Assembly: GCF_032917945.1 (NCBI RefSeq)
Contig: NZ_CP136624.1
Span: 4,960,001-5,024,000, forward strand
Source: Bradyrhizobium sp. sBnM-33
Lineage (GTDB): Bacteria > Pseudomonadota > Alphaproteobacteria > Rhizobiales > Xanthobacteraceae
DNA: 64,000 nucleotides
Reading direction: 5' to 3'
Shown: one piece after another, positions 53,730 through 63,803 of the stretch
Numbering within the stretch: the stretch's first letter is position 1
How the letters are laid out: the number at the start of each line of letters is the position of its first letter
Notes under the pieces: model-generated
Database searches by the model: none
Seen by the model: the letters and a program-made list of their open reading frames with translations, nothing else
Told to the model about the DNA's origin: nothing
Translations under genes and position numbers: made by a program

Positions 53730-55499
53730 TTACGTTTTCGGCCCGAGCGTCGCCTTGCCCGGCCCGGAGATGGTCGCGGGCGGTGTGGCGACTGCATGGT
53801 CATCTGTATCAATCACGGCCGGCAATTCGGCCGGACTGGCGAGCTGCTGCGCGGCCAGCGCGTTGGTCAAAGTGGTCAGCGCGTCCGGACCGGCGGCGAA
53901 GCCGCCCTCGGCGAGGATCTTATCGATGATCGGCTTGAACGCGGAGACCGACAGCAACTGCGCAGCAAGGCCATCACCCAGACCAAGCCAGTTGCTGTGG
54001 CCGTTCATCGCGCCATTGCCGCCGCCGCGGCCAAGCATGCCGCCGGTGTCGAAGATCCGGATGTCCGAGATCTTCTCGATCGGCTTGACCGCTTCGGCCA
54101 GCGCGTTCGGGATGATGTTGATGCGCGCCATGGTGAGATCGTAGTCGACCATCTCCTGCGAGAGCTTGTTTCGCGCTTCCGCCTTCAACGCCGCCACCTC
54201 GGCCTCGGCCTGGCCGAGCGATTTGACGCCGGCCGCGCGGGTTGTCGCCGCCTCGGCGTCGGCCCTGGCCAGCATGGTGATGGCTTCCGCCTTGTTGTTC
54301 GCGGCCTGGTTCTCGGCTTCCGCCATCACGGTGATCGGCATCGCCTCGGTCTCGGCGGCCTTGCGCGCTGCGATCACGTTGATGATCTTGTCGCGTTCGG
54401 CGATTTCGACGGCTTTGGCGGTGGTGACCTTTTCCTCGGCCGCAATTGCGAGCGCACGCGCGGTCTCGGCGATGGTCTGCGCCTCAGACTGTTCCTTGCT
54501 CTTGGCGGCGATCGCGATCGCGCTTTCCTGCGCCACGATCTGCAGGTCGCGCTCCATTTCAGTGTTGCGGCGCTTCACCGCCAGATCGGCCTCGATCTTT
54601 CTGGTGTCGCGGAGCTGGTTGGCTTCGGTCTGCTTGTTGGCGACCGCCAGCTCCTGCTGGATGCGGTACTCGGCCTCGTTCTGCAGCGCGGTCTGCTCGA
54701 CCTGCGCAGTCTGCGCGCGCATCGCAGCGGTCTTGTTGGCGATGTCGCGCTGCTGCGCCAGTTCCGCCTCGCGCTTGGTGGCCTCGATCGTCAGCGTGGT
54801 CTGGCGGGCGACGAGGTCCTGCTGCGCGATATTGACCTCGGTGGTGCGGACAATCTGGTTGCGCTCCTGTTCGCGCTCGCGCGTGATCTTTGTCAGCGTC
54901 GTCAAACCGTGGGCGTCGAAGAAGTTGCTCGGGTTGAAATGCTTGATGTCGCTCTGGTCGAGACGGGTCAACGACACCGATTCGAGCTCAAGGCCGTTGT
55001 TCTGGATGTCGGCGCCGACGGCGTCCTGCACCGATTTCACGAACGTCGCGCGCTGCTCCTGCAGCTCTTCTAGGTTCATGGTGGCGGCGACCGAACGCAG
55101 GCCGTCGACGAATTTGGCCTCGATCAGTTCGCGCAACTCGCCTGCATTCTGGGTGCGGCTGCCGAGCGTCTGCGCGGCAAGCGCGATCGAGGAAGTGTCG
55201 GGTTTGACGCGCAGATAGAACTCGGCGCCGATATCGACGCGCATGCGGTCCTTGGTGATCAGCGAGTCCGGGCCGCCGCGGGCGACCTCCAGCCGCAGCG
55301 TCTTCAGATTGACCGCAGCGACCGAGTGGAAAACCGGAAGGACGATCGAGCCGCCGTCGAGCACGACCTTCTGGCCGCCCAGTCCGGTACGGACATAGGC
55401 TTCATCGCGGGTCGAGCGGCGGTACAGTTTGGCAAGCAGTAAACCAATAACAAGAACGACGATAACACCAATCGTGACGGGTATTGCAAGTTCCCACAT
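53730..55499 (-). CDS. yqiK: Flotillin-like protein, YqiK family
   Basis: A 589-residue SPFH protein. One N-terminal membrane anchor (LAIPVTIGVIVVLVIGLLLAKLY) is followed by the SPFH domain (about 35-190: VRTGLGGQKVVLDGGSIVLPVFH). A long coiled coil with EA-rich heptads runs to about 450 (QTIAETARALAIAAEEKVTTAKAVEIAE), and a C-terminal flotillin end follows. It scaffolds membrane microdomains. It starts two bases behind the YqiJ stop; the PspA-YqiJ-YqiK set is a known envelope-stress gene grouping. Confidence 0.93.
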   Translation of the reverse strand: MWELAIPVTIGVIVVLVIGLLLAKLYRRSTRDEAYVRTGLGGQKVVLDGGSIVLPVFHSVAAVNLKTLRLEVARGGPDSLITKDRMRVDIGAEFYLRVKPDTSSIALAAQTLGSRTQNAGELRELIEAKFVDGLRSVAATMNLEELQEQRATFVKSVQDAVGADIQNNGLELESVSLTRLDQSDIKHFNPSNFFDAHGLTTLTKITREREQERNQIVRTTEVNIAQQDLVARQTTLTIEATKREAELAQQRDIANKTAAMRAQTAQVEQTALQNEAEYRIQQELAVANKQTEANQLRDTRKIEADLAVKRRNTEMERDLQIVAQESAIAIAAKSKEQSEAQTIAETARALAIAAEEKVTTAKAVEIAERDKIINVIAARKAAETEAMPITVMAEAENQAANNKAEAITMLARADAEAATTRAAGVKSLGQAEAEVAALKAEARNKLSQEMVDYDLTMARINIIPNALAEAVKPIEKISDIRIFDTGGMLGRGGGNGAMNGHSNWLGLGDGLAAQLLSVSAFKPIIDKILAEGGFAAGPDALTTLTNALAAQQLASPAELPAVIDTDDHAVATPPATISGPGKATLGPKT

Positions 55500-55501
55500 A
55501 T

Positions 55502-56161
55502 TTAAGCCCTGTCTGAACGTTGTTGCGCAATGAGGTCGGCTGGTGCGGAAATGGCGATAAAGCTCTTGGCATCACGGTCGACCAGCAGCACGCTGGCGCC
55601 GACCGGGAGGGGTACGGATTCGGGACTGGCGCGCGCCACCAGAGAGTGCCAGTTGCCGAAGACATCCTTGAGACGGACGCGGCCGGGTAGTCCCTGGTCG
55701 AGCGGCCCGATCGAAACCTCGGCGACATGGCCGATGAAATCGGCCTCGTCCACCGCATAGGTTTCGTCGCGCGGGATGATCTTGGCGATGCCGCGGCTGG
55801 TGACGCGGACGGCCGGAATGCTGCAGGCCGCCGCGGCGAGCGCCGCGATCGAGACGGGGACCGAGATCCCCACGCCGTGCGCCAACGCTTGCAGGAAGAA
55901 TCCCGCGATCGAGAACATGCCGAGCGCGAGAATGATCAGGATCAAAAGCGGTAGACGCCCCGCATTGATCCAGAGGAACAGGCCGCCGAGGCCATTGGCG
56001 TGATCGGCCTCGACGGTGACTTCCTTGCCGAGCAGTTCGCTGATCGAGAAGCCGACCAGCGTCGCCAGCAGTTCGATGCCGGCGAGCGCCAGCATGATTG
56101 CGGCGGCAATTGCGAAGGGACGGACGTCGGGCGCCAGCAGGAGGTCGGACACGGCACTCAT
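55502..56161 (-). CDS. yqiJ: YqiJ-like membrane protein with OB-fold tail
   Basis: A 219-residue protein, the NfeD-like partner of flotillin. Three or four membrane segments (AIAAAIMLALAGIELLATLVGF, LLILIILALGMFSIAGFFLQAL, GISVPVSIAALAAAACSI) precede a cytoplasmic OB fold from about residue 140 (IGHVAEVSIGPLDQGLPGRVRLKDVFGNWHSLVARA). The start overlaps the PspA stop (ATGA); the stop is two bases from yqiK. Strict coupling implies a complex. Confidence 0.9.
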   Translation of the reverse strand: MSAVSDLLLAPDVRPFAIAAAIMLALAGIELLATLVGFSISELLGKEVTVEADHANGLGGLFLWINAGRLPLLILIILALGMFSIAGFFLQALAHGVGISVPVSIAALAAAACSIPAVRVTSRGIAKIIPRDETYAVDEADFIGHVAEVSIGPLDQGLPGRVRLKDVFGNWHSLVARASPESVPLPVGASVLLVDRDAKSFIAISAPADLIAQQRSDRA

Positions 56162-57288
56162 TGCTGCGATTTGATCCTTTCAAGCCGCGCCGCGATTTCC
56201 TTTTCGCGATGCAACCGGTCGAGTTCGTCGAGCTCCTTGTCGCCGGGCACGCTTGCAGCCGGCACGCCGGTGACGCGTGCGATGGCCGCCATCGCCCGAT
56301 CGGGACTCACTGTTTTAGTCGCACCAGCGACACGTCCGGTTTCGTGCGGCGCGTGCTTCTCGAGGCTCGCCTCGAGATCGGCGAGGCGGGTCTCGGCTTC
56401 ACGCCGTGCGCCAAGCATCGCCTGTAAGGCCTTGGTCTGCTCGTCGATTTCGAGTTCGATGAAATCCATCGCGCGCTCCAGCGCGGTACCCTGCGATTCC
56501 AGATCAATTTGCCGTGCAACCCCGGCGCGCGCGAGGTCTTCGCGGTTTTCTGCAACCGCAAGACGAATCTTGTCCGTCAGCGCGGCAATCTCGGCGTCGA
56601 GCTCCTCGCGCCGGCGCTTGAGGCGAAACTCCTCGGCGCGCGACTTGCCAAGCGCGTGGCGCGCTTCATCGGCGCCAGCGTCGATTTCGCGGATCGCCTG
56701 CTTGACCAGCGCGACCTTGTTGCTGTTCTCGGCATTGTCGATCGTCTCGCTGGCAATGGCGGCAAGAAGTCTACCCATACGTGCAAGAATACCCTCGTGA
56801 ACCATGGTCTTCTCCTCCGGCTGTGGTGATTTCGATTTCACGGCGATGTGGATTTCGTAAGCGCGGCCGTCCGAAACCAAATGAGCCGGGAAAGGACTAT
56901 CCCAGCCGGCAAGATAGCCGGGGATTTCAAACGGCACCAAGACACGTCCGTAGACAGTGCTAATGGTCAGTGAAGTTGGTCCCTTGATCGCAAACAACTT
57001 GTCGTCGAGCGGGATTTTGCGCGTTGCCGAGCCGGCTACGTAACTGGCGCGGTCGCGCAGGCCGAGCGTCACCAGGCGCGCCGGCAATCCTGTCTCGGTG
57101 CGGATCCGCTCATAGGCCTGGGCGTGGAGGGCGACTAGGTTGGCGCCGACCGGGGCAACCTCGGCGAGAATCGCCATCATCCGGTCATAGGCGGCAAAGG
57201 TTGCTTCGATGGCGGCGATGCCGGCTTCGTCGGGGGCGAGGGCGTATCGCAGCGTCGCCGTCGGGGTTTCGATCGGAACCTTTATCAT
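56158..57288 (-). CDS. PspA/IM30 homologue with an N-terminal TnpB-like domain
   Basis: A 376-residue protein of two joined parts. Residues 162-376 are PspA: MVHEGILARMGRLLAAIASETIDNAEN, then helical coiled coil (KSRAEEFRLKRRREELDAEIA) to the tail DELDRLHREKEIAARLERIK. Residues 1-155 match the N-terminal lobe of TnpB nucleases as I know it: a helical part (IEATFAAYDRMMAILAEV, then HAQAYERIRTETGLPARLV), then strands IPLDDKLFAIKG, LTISTVYGRVLVPFEIPGY and AHLVSDGRAYEIHIAVKS. The join falls where RuvC would begin; RuvC and zinc finger are absent. First gene of the pspA-yqiJ-yqiK operon. PspA binds stressed membranes; the role of the extra domain is unknown. Confidence 0.82.
   Translation of the reverse strand: MIKVPIETPTATLRYALAPDEAGIAAIEATFAAYDRMMAILAEVAPVGANLVALHAQAYERIRTETGLPARLVTLGLRDRASYVAGSATRKIPLDDKLFAIKGPTSLTISTVYGRVLVPFEIPGYLAGWDSPFPAHLVSDGRAYEIHIAVKSKSPQPEEKTMVHEGILARMGRLLAAIASETIDNAENSNKVALVKQAIREIDAGADEARHALGKSRAEEFRLKRRREELDAEIAALTDKIRLAVAENREDLARAGVARQIDLESQGTALERAMDFIELEIDEQTKALQAMLGARREAETRLADLEASLEKHAPHETGRVAGATKTVSPDRAMAAIARVTGVPAASVPGDKELDELDRLHREKEIAARLERIKSQQ
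56803..56818 (-). promoter_or_regulatory. Internal ribosome binding site and ATG for PspA alone
   Basis: Inside the fused frame, GGAGGAG stands six bases before ATG-GTT-CAC (MVHEG), the usual first codons of PspA. The full-length ATG at 57288 has no such signal. A second product of 215 residues, plain PspA, is therefore likely. Confidence 0.6.
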
Positions 57289-57293
57289 GCGGT

Positions 57294-57323
57294 AGCATAA
57301 AGTACTTCCTCAGTGCTTTACAA
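57294..57323 (-). promoter_or_regulatory. Candidate promoter of the pspA-yqiJ-yqiK operon
   Basis: On the minus strand, TTGTAA (57323-57318) and TATGCT (57299-57294) are 18 bases apart and end five bases before the ATG at 57288. The transcript would be almost leaderless. It shares the 121-base gap with mntH. Confidence 0.45.
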
Positions 57324-57361
57324 GTTGGTGGGCGGATATCATTTTCGTGATCGGCAGATGC

Positions 57362-57380
57362 AGTTGCAAATGAGTTGCAA
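57362..57380. promoter_or_regulatory. Direct repeat AGTTGCAA upstream of mntH
   Basis: AGTTGCAA at 57362-57369 and again at 57373-57380, eleven bases (one helical turn) apart, 30 bases ahead of the mntH start. Candidate site for the Mn-responsive regulator Mur, as the same TTGCAA core precedes the peroxidase. Confidence 0.45.
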
Positions 57381-57409
57381 TAAGGGCGAAGTTCAGCCAT
57401 CTTGCTAAA

Positions 57410-58798
57410 ATGGATGCGCGAACGCCCGATTTGGCCCCCGAAGCCAAGGGTCTGCTGATGGCCGATACGACCGCCGCCGGTTGGCGCGCTGATGCCGCCG
57501 CCGGCGCCCGGCGGAGCCTGCCCGAGGTCAATTCCACGATCTCGGTGCCCTTTGGCGGGCATTGGTCGCGCCGGCTGCTGGCCTTCCTTGGTCCCGGCTA
57601 TCTGGTTTCGGTCGGTTACATGGACCCCGGCAACTGGGCCACCGATCTCGCTGGCGGGTCGAAGTTCGGCTACACGCTGCTCGCGGTCATCCTGCTGTCG
57701 AACCTGATGGCGATCCTGTTGCAGGCGCTCGCCGCGCGGCTTGGCATCGTCACCGACCGCGATCTGGCGCAGGCCTGCCGCGCTAGCTTCTCGCGGCCCG
57801 TGAACTTCCTGCTCTGGGTGGTCTGCGAAGCGGCCATCATCGCCTGCGATCTTGCCGAGGTGATCGGCACCGCGATCGCGCTCAACCTGTTGTTCGGCAT
57901 TCCCCTGATCTGGGGCGCGCTGATAACTGCGCTCGATGCCTTCCTGCTGCTCCTCCTGATGAACAAGGGTTTTCGCTTCCTCGAAGCCTTCGTCATTTCG
58001 CTGCTGATTGTGATCGCGATCTGCTTTTCGATTCAGATCGTGGCTGCGGCGCCGCCGGTGGCTGCCGTCCTGAAGGGGTTTGTGCCGTCGCCCGAGATCA
58101 TCACCAATCCGGAGATGCTCTACATCGCCATCGGCATCATCGGTGCCACCGTGATGCCGCATAATCTTTACCTGCACTCCTCGATCGTGCAGACCCGCGC
58201 CTATGAGCGGAACGACAAGGGCCGCCGCGAGGCGATCAAATGGGCGACGACGGACTCGACCATCGCCCTGATGCTCGCGCTGTTCATCAACGCCGCGATC
58301 CTGATCGTCGCCGCCTCCACCTTCCATGCGACCGGCCGCACGGAAGTCGCCGAAATCGGCCAGGCATATGAACTGCTATCGCCGCTGCTCGGCCTCGGCA
58401 TTGCCTCGACCCTGTTCGCAGTGGCGCTGCTTGCCTCTGGTCTGAACTCGACCGTCACCGCGACGCTGGCCGGCCAGATCGTGATGGAAGGCTTTCTGCA
58501 CCTGCGGCTGCCGAGTTGGGCCCGGCGGCTACTCACCCGCGGCGTCGCCATCGTTCCGGTCGTGATCGTCACCGCGCTCTATGGCGAGCGCGGCACCGGC
58601 CAATTGTTGGTGTTCAGCCAGGTGGTGCTGTCGATGCAATTGCCGTTCGCGGTGATCCCGCTGGTGAAGTTCGTTTCCGACCGCCGCAAGATGGGCCAGT
58701 TCGTCATTCCGCGCACAGTAGCTGCCGTGGCGTGGATCGTCGCCGGAATCATCGTGGCGCTGAATGTGAAGCTGCTGTTCGAGACGTTCTTCGGGTAA
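57410..58798 (+). CDS. mntH: Nramp-type Mn(II)/H+ symporter
   Basis: A 462-residue inner-membrane importer with eleven segments. The metal site is DPGN in [16 protein letters not shown] (TM1) and MPHN in [19 protein letters not shown] (TM6). It is the main high-affinity Mn uptake system in Bradyrhizobium. The ATG at 57410 has no clear ribosome binding site; another at 57458 (MADTTAAGW) follows AAGGG and may be the true one. Divergent from the PspA fusion. Confidence 0.93.
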   Translation: MDARTPDLAPEAKGLLMADTTAAGWRADAAAGARRSLPEVNSTISVPFGGHWSRRLLAFLGPGYLVSVGYMDPGNWATDLAGGSKFGYTLLAVILLSNLMAILLQALAARLGIVTDRDLAQACRASFSRPVNFLLWVVCEAAIIACDLAEVIGTAIALNLLFGIPLIWGALITALDAFLLLLLMNKGFRFLEAFVISLLIVIAICFSIQIVAAAPPVAAVLKGFVPSPEIITNPEMLYIAIGIIGATVMPHNLYLHSSIVQTRAYERNDKGRREAIKWATTDSTIALMLALFINAAILIVAASTFHATGRTEVAEIGQAYELLSPLLGLGIASTLFAVALLASGLNSTVTATLAGQIVMEGFLHLRLPSWARRLLTRGVAIVPVVIVTALYGERGTGQLLVFSQVVLSMQLPFAVIPLVKFVSDRRKMGQFVIPRTVAAVAWIVAGIIVALNVKLLFETFFG

Positions 58799-58884
58799 CC
58801 GCCGCCCTCATCGCCCGACTTGATCGGGCGATCCAGTACGCCGCGGCCTCTCGAGTTTATCGCTGCTGTCTCTGGAATACTGGG

Positions 58885-58932
58885 TCACCCGCCTTCCGCC
58901 TTCGCTCTTTGAGCTACGGCGGACAAGTGGCG
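58885..58932. repeat. Dispersed block CTTCCGCCTTCGCTC ... GCTACGGCGGACAAGTGG
   Basis: CCGCCTTCGCTCTTTGAGC and GCTACGGCGGACAAGT, also seen inside the repeat at 32510-32545. CACCCGCC upstream pairs with GGCGGGTG downstream. Lies between mntH and bpt, which converge. Confidence 0.65.
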
Positions 58933-58969
58933 GGTGACGACAAGTGGTTGGGTAGTCGCGGGCCTTGCG

Positions 58970-59746
58970 CTAATCCTGCGGCTCGGACAGCATTTCGCCC
59001 GTCGCATCTACCCGCAGCCAGCCTGACGGCGCCAGCCGCTGCTGCGGCAGGAAGCGGCCCTTGTAGTCCATCTTCTTGGAGCCCTCGATCCAGTAGCCGA
59101 GATAGACGTAAGGCAGGCCGAGCCGGCGGGCGCGGGTGATGTGGTCGAGGATCATGAAGGTGCCAAGCGAGCGGCTGTGCTGCGACGGCTCGAAGAACGA
59201 GTACACCATCGACAGCCCGTCGCTGAGCACATCGGTCAGCGCCACCGCGACCAGCTCCTCGCCGCGCCCGGTGATGCCGGTATCGACGCCGCGCTTGCGG
59301 TATTCGATGATGCGGGTCTCGACATGGCTGTCTTCCACCATCATCGCGTAGTCGAGCACGGTCATGTCGGCCATGCCGCCATGGCGGTGGCGCTTGTCGA
59401 GGTAGGCGCGGAACACCGAGTATTGCTCCGACGTCGGCACTGCGCTGCGCTGCTCGCCGACGATGTCGGCGTTGCGCGCCAAAACTTTCTTGAAGTTGCG
59501 CGAGGGGCGGAATTCGTTGGCGATAACGCGCACGGAGACGCAGGCCCGGCACTGGTCGCAGGCCGGACGGTAGGCGATCGATTGGCTGCGGCGGAAACCG
59601 CCATGGGTCAGGAGGTCGTTGAGGTCGCCGGCCTTGTCGCCAACCAGATGCGTGAACACCTTGCGCTCGTGCCGGCCCGGCAGATAGGGGCAGGGCGAGG
59701 GCGCCGTCAGGTAGAATTGCGGGGTATCACGCGAGTGTTGGGTCAC
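58970..59746 (-). CDS. bpt: Aspartate/glutamate leucyltransferase
   Basis: A 258-residue aminoacyl-tRNA-protein transferase of the ATE fold. It adds Leu to N-terminal Asp or Glu for N-end-rule degradation. Marks: [17 protein letters not shown], the cysteines in [50 protein letters not shown] and [24 protein letters not shown]. It starts at GTG 59746. Single gene. Confidence 0.93.
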   Translation of the reverse strand: MTQHSRDTPQFYLTAPSPCPYLPGRHERKVFTHLVGDKAGDLNDLLTHGGFRRSQSIAYRPACDQCRACVSVRVIANEFRPSRNFKKVLARNADIVGEQRSAVPTSEQYSVFRAYLDKRHRHGGMADMTVLDYAMMVEDSHVETRIIEYRKRGVDTGITGRGEELVAVALTDVLSDGLSMVYSFFEPSQHSRSLGTFMILDHITRARRLGLPYVYLGYWIEGSKKMDYKGRFLPQQRLAPSGWLRVDATGEMLSEPQD

Positions 59747-59779
59747 GTCGGGTCGTCACGCCTCCGAAACAAATCAACC

Positions 59780-59837
59780 ATAGCGCTTTCGAACGAAGTA
59801 GACACCAGTTCCCGTTAAGAAAACGCGTCAGAACGAA
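59780..59837. repeat. Dispersed repeat AGCGCTTTCGAACGAAG ... AAAACGCGTCA (copy 3)
   Basis: TAGCGCTTTCGAACGAAGTAG, CACCAGTTCCCGTTAAG and AAAACGCGTCAGAAC; matches 4883-4937 nearly base for base at both ends. Confidence 0.7.
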
Positions 59838-59885
59838 AAAAGCGCCGGCCCGGCCCCGATTTCATCGTGGGGCCCGACCGGCTCT
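59833..59885 (-). terminator. Rho-independent terminator of the RDD-protein gene
   Basis: On the minus strand GCCGGTCGGGCCCC pairs with GGGGCCGGGCCGGC (12 of 14) and is followed by GCTTTTTTCG, 46 bases behind the stop at 59931. Confidence 0.85.
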
Positions 59886-59930
59886 AACATCGCGCCCGGA
59901 AGGCGGGCGGTCAAATAGTTTGCTGCTCGC

Positions 59931-60539
59931 TCAATAGCTGCTGCGTGCCGAGGGAACTACCTGGGTACGAACCGAGCTGTTGATGACCACGGTTCCCAGG
60001 GTCATGTCGTGCAGCAACCGGCGGCGGCTGTTGAACAGGCCGACCAGTAGCACCAGCGGCGTCAGGAACGAGATCGAGAGCCAGTACAGCACGGCATGGC
60101 AGGCACCGAGCACGAAATAGCCCGGCGCGCCGTACCAGGTGCGCAGCTCCAGATCCATCGCGCGCATGCCGAGCGTCGCCGAATGCGGGCCGCCGATCGA
60201 GGTACCGTAATAGACGATCGCCCACACGATGGTGGCGGGCCACGCCAGCCAGAACAGCATCCAGCCCAATGTCAGCGTAACGATGCCGAACAGGAAGATG
60301 AAGATGTAGCCGAGGATGACGGGCACCGACAGCACCACGAGGTCGATCAGGAACGCAAATACCCGCCGCGTCAGCACGCCGCGAAACAGTTCCGGCTGCG
60401 AATAGGGATCGAACGCATGCGGCGGCACCCCGCCATCGTTCCGCCAGGCGCCGCCAGCATTTGAAGGGCCGCCAGCGTTTGAATAGCCGCCGGCATTTGA
60501 AGGGCCGCCGCCGGTGTTGCCAGAACCGCTATAAGACAT
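59931..60539 (-). CDS. RDD-family membrane protein
   Basis: A 202-residue protein. The first 35 residues are short Gly/Asn/Ala repeats (GGPSNAGGYSNAGGPSNAGG). The RDD domain has three segments: the Arg in GVLTRRVFAFLIDLVVLSVPVIL, a second TM (GIVTLTLGWMLFWLAWPATIVWAIVYY), and the Asp in HSATLGMRAMDLELRT. Family members may act as ion antiporters or transport partners; function here unknown. Own terminator downstream. Confidence 0.85.
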   Translation of the reverse strand: MSYSGSGNTGGGPSNAGGYSNAGGPSNAGGAWRNDGGVPPHAFDPYSQPELFRGVLTRRVFAFLIDLVVLSVPVILGYIFIFLFGIVTLTLGWMLFWLAWPATIVWAIVYYGTSIGGPHSATLGMRAMDLELRTWYGAPGYFVLGACHAVLYWLSISFLTPLVLLVGLFNSRRRLLHDMTLGTVVINSSVRTQVVPSARSSY

Positions 60540-60659
60540 GGTCCGTCCTCCAGGCCGATATTCCAGACCATGACATGGGAACCGGCGGGGCCTGCGCCAA
60601 GGGGGCTGCGACCATTAACAGCGCGCAATATTCGGCGGGAGGGACGTCCGCTCTTACCC

Positions 60660-60739
60660 CGTCATTGCGAGGAGCAAAGCGACGAAGCAATCCATCTATG
60701 CGGTCTGCGGCGCTATGGATTGCTTCGCTTGCAATGACG
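60660..60739. repeat. Dispersed repeat CGTCATTGCGAGGAGC ... GCAATGACG (copy 3)
   Basis: CGTCATTGC and GCAATGACG are perfect inverted ends, GAAGCAATCCAT and ATGGATTGCTTC nest within. The most complete member of the family at 28438 and 49981. Between hemB and the RDD gene. Confidence 0.85.
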
Positions 60740-60756
60740 TGGAGAGAGCGCGGGAA

Positions 60757-62515
<1,759 letters not shown>

Positions 62516-62529
62516 GACGTCTGTCTCAA

Positions 62530-62681
62530 CCTCGCCCCGCTCTTCGCGGGGAGAGGTCGGATTGCCTCGGCGATGCGAAGCATCGTCCGGTGCAATCCGG
62601 GTGAGGGGCTGCATCCACGAGTTCAGTTCGTGGATGCAGCCCCTCACCCCAACCCTCTCCCCGCGAAGAGCGGGGCGAGGG
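62530..62681. repeat. Dispersed palindromic repeat CTCGCCCCGCTCTTCGCGGGGAGAGG (copy 2)
   Basis: CTCGCCCCGCTCTTCGCGG faces CCGCGAAGAGCGGGGCGAG. Within it, CTGCATCCACGA / TCGTGGATGCAG and CCCCTCACCC / GGGTGAGGGG form further stems, and CGATGCGAAGCATCG is itself palindromic. Related in layout to 2768-2906. Confidence 0.85.
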
Positions 62682-62692
62682 AGCAGCGCAGC

Positions 62693-63101
62693 AGCATCCT
62701 TCAACTCTGTCAGTTTTCCGCCATAGTCCATCCGCGTGCAGAATCCGCGACGGGATCCCGTACAATTTTCAAAAAAGTTTTTTCGTAACGATTTGGTCAC
62801 CGTTAAAGGCCGTAAAGGGTTCCACCACACATCTTACGCGAGCGTTTCGATTTCAGACGCACCTGTTTCCGAATGCGACAGGGCTTGCAGACGAAGCGTG
62901 AACAGGGCGCTCGCAGCGTCAATGAAATGTTGCAAAAAGCCTTGATCCATGGGGCTTAATCCACAATTCACTCTGTTAAATTCATGATCTCTTTATTGTC
63001 TTATTTAAGCGGATCTTCAAACCGCCCCCTTAAGTTGAAGCTATCAGGCGGGACAGAAGTTTCGTCGAAATAAGTCGAAAAACGACGACAGGGGAAGTGT
63101 C
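62693..63101. other. Upstream region of ldtR, no gene seen
   Basis: About 400 bases, partly A/T-rich (62770-62800 and 62940-63010). A short frame at 62736-62945 has no ribosome binding site or coding pattern. The region likely holds the ldtR promoter and its own regulatory site; I cannot place them securely. Confidence 0.35.
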
Positions 63102-63617
63102 ATGATCAAAGCCGTTGCAACGGCGGTGGAAACCGCTGAACGCTCTGCCGGTCAAACTCCGGTGCAGCCGCTCTATCTGGAAGCGTTGACTTTGGTGGAG
63201 CGGCTGCACCGTCGGCTGCTCGACGTCATCAAGGACGAATTCGATCGCCGCGGCCGCGCCGACATCAATTCGGTGCAGGCTCTGCTGCTCTATAACATCG
63301 GCGACAAGGAACTGACCGCGGGCGAGCTGCGCACGCGCGGTTACTATCTCGGCTCCAACGTCTCCTATAACCTGAAGAAGCTCGTCGAGCTCGGCTTCCT
63401 CGATCATCAGCGCTCGCGCGTCGATCGTCGCTCGGTCCGCATTCGCCTCACCGCGCAGGGCCAGGAGATCCGCAAGATCGTCGATGCGCTTTACCAGAAG
63501 CACGTCAAGACCGTGGAGCAGGTCGGTGGCATCTCGAACGAGGAGTTCGCGACGCTGAACAAGTCGCTGCACCGGCTCGAGCGGTTCTGGACCGACCAGA
63601 TCCTGTATCGGCTCTGA
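63102..63617 (+). CDS. ldtR: MarR-family transcriptional regulator LdtR
   Basis: A 171-residue winged-helix regulator known from Liberibacter and rhizobia for controlling an L,D-transpeptidase and osmotic tolerance. The HTH is DKELTAGELRTRGYYLGSNVSYNLKKLVELGFLDHQRSRVDRRSVRIRLT; helices at both ends form the dimer (EALTLVERLHRRLLDVIKDEFD, LHRLERFWTDQILYRL). ATG follows AGGGGAAG. The transpeptidase target is not within the window. Confidence 0.93.
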   Translation: MIKAVATAVETAERSAGQTPVQPLYLEALTLVERLHRRLLDVIKDEFDRRGRADINSVQALLLYNIGDKELTAGELRTRGYYLGSNVSYNLKKLVELGFLDHQRSRVDRRSVRIRLTAQGQEIRKIVDALYQKHVKTVEQVGGISNEEFATLNKSLHRLERFWTDQILYRL

Positions 63618-63624
63618 GAATTCG

Positions 63625-63704
63625 TAAGCGTTTTCGCGCGAAGCATGTCTTCGGACTTCGGTCCCGGGGTGGAGACGTTCTCGCCGCGAAAACGCGTCAG
63701 AACA
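63625..63704. repeat. Dispersed repeat AGCGTTTTCGCGCGAAG ... AAAACGCGTCA (copy 4)
   Basis: AAGCGTTTTCGCGCGAAGCATG at one end and CGCGAAAACGCGTCAGAAC at the other, with an insert holding CTTCGGACTTCGG. Same family as 4883, 20155 and 59780. Confidence 0.65.
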
Positions 63705-63803
63705 CATGAGTCTCATCTGCCTTACGGCCAAGCCGGCCACCTAGAAGACCGGCAGCCAACAAGCGGACAAATGAACTGGCAAGGCAGTAAGGCCCTGCTC
63801 AAA

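Noticed and set aside
53709..55073. 454-codon open frame on the plus strand
   Set aside because: Antisense of the flotillin gene; low-complexity Arg/Leu/Gly product, no ribosome binding site.
56158..57288. A complete IS605-type insertion with tnpB
   Set aside because: Only the N-terminal lobe is present; RuvC acidic residues, zinc finger, tnpA and transposon ends are not seen, and the frame runs into PspA.
62736..62945. 69-codon plus-strand frame upstream of ldtR
   Set aside because: No ribosome binding site, mixed Cys/Arg composition and no known pattern; region is more likely regulatory.
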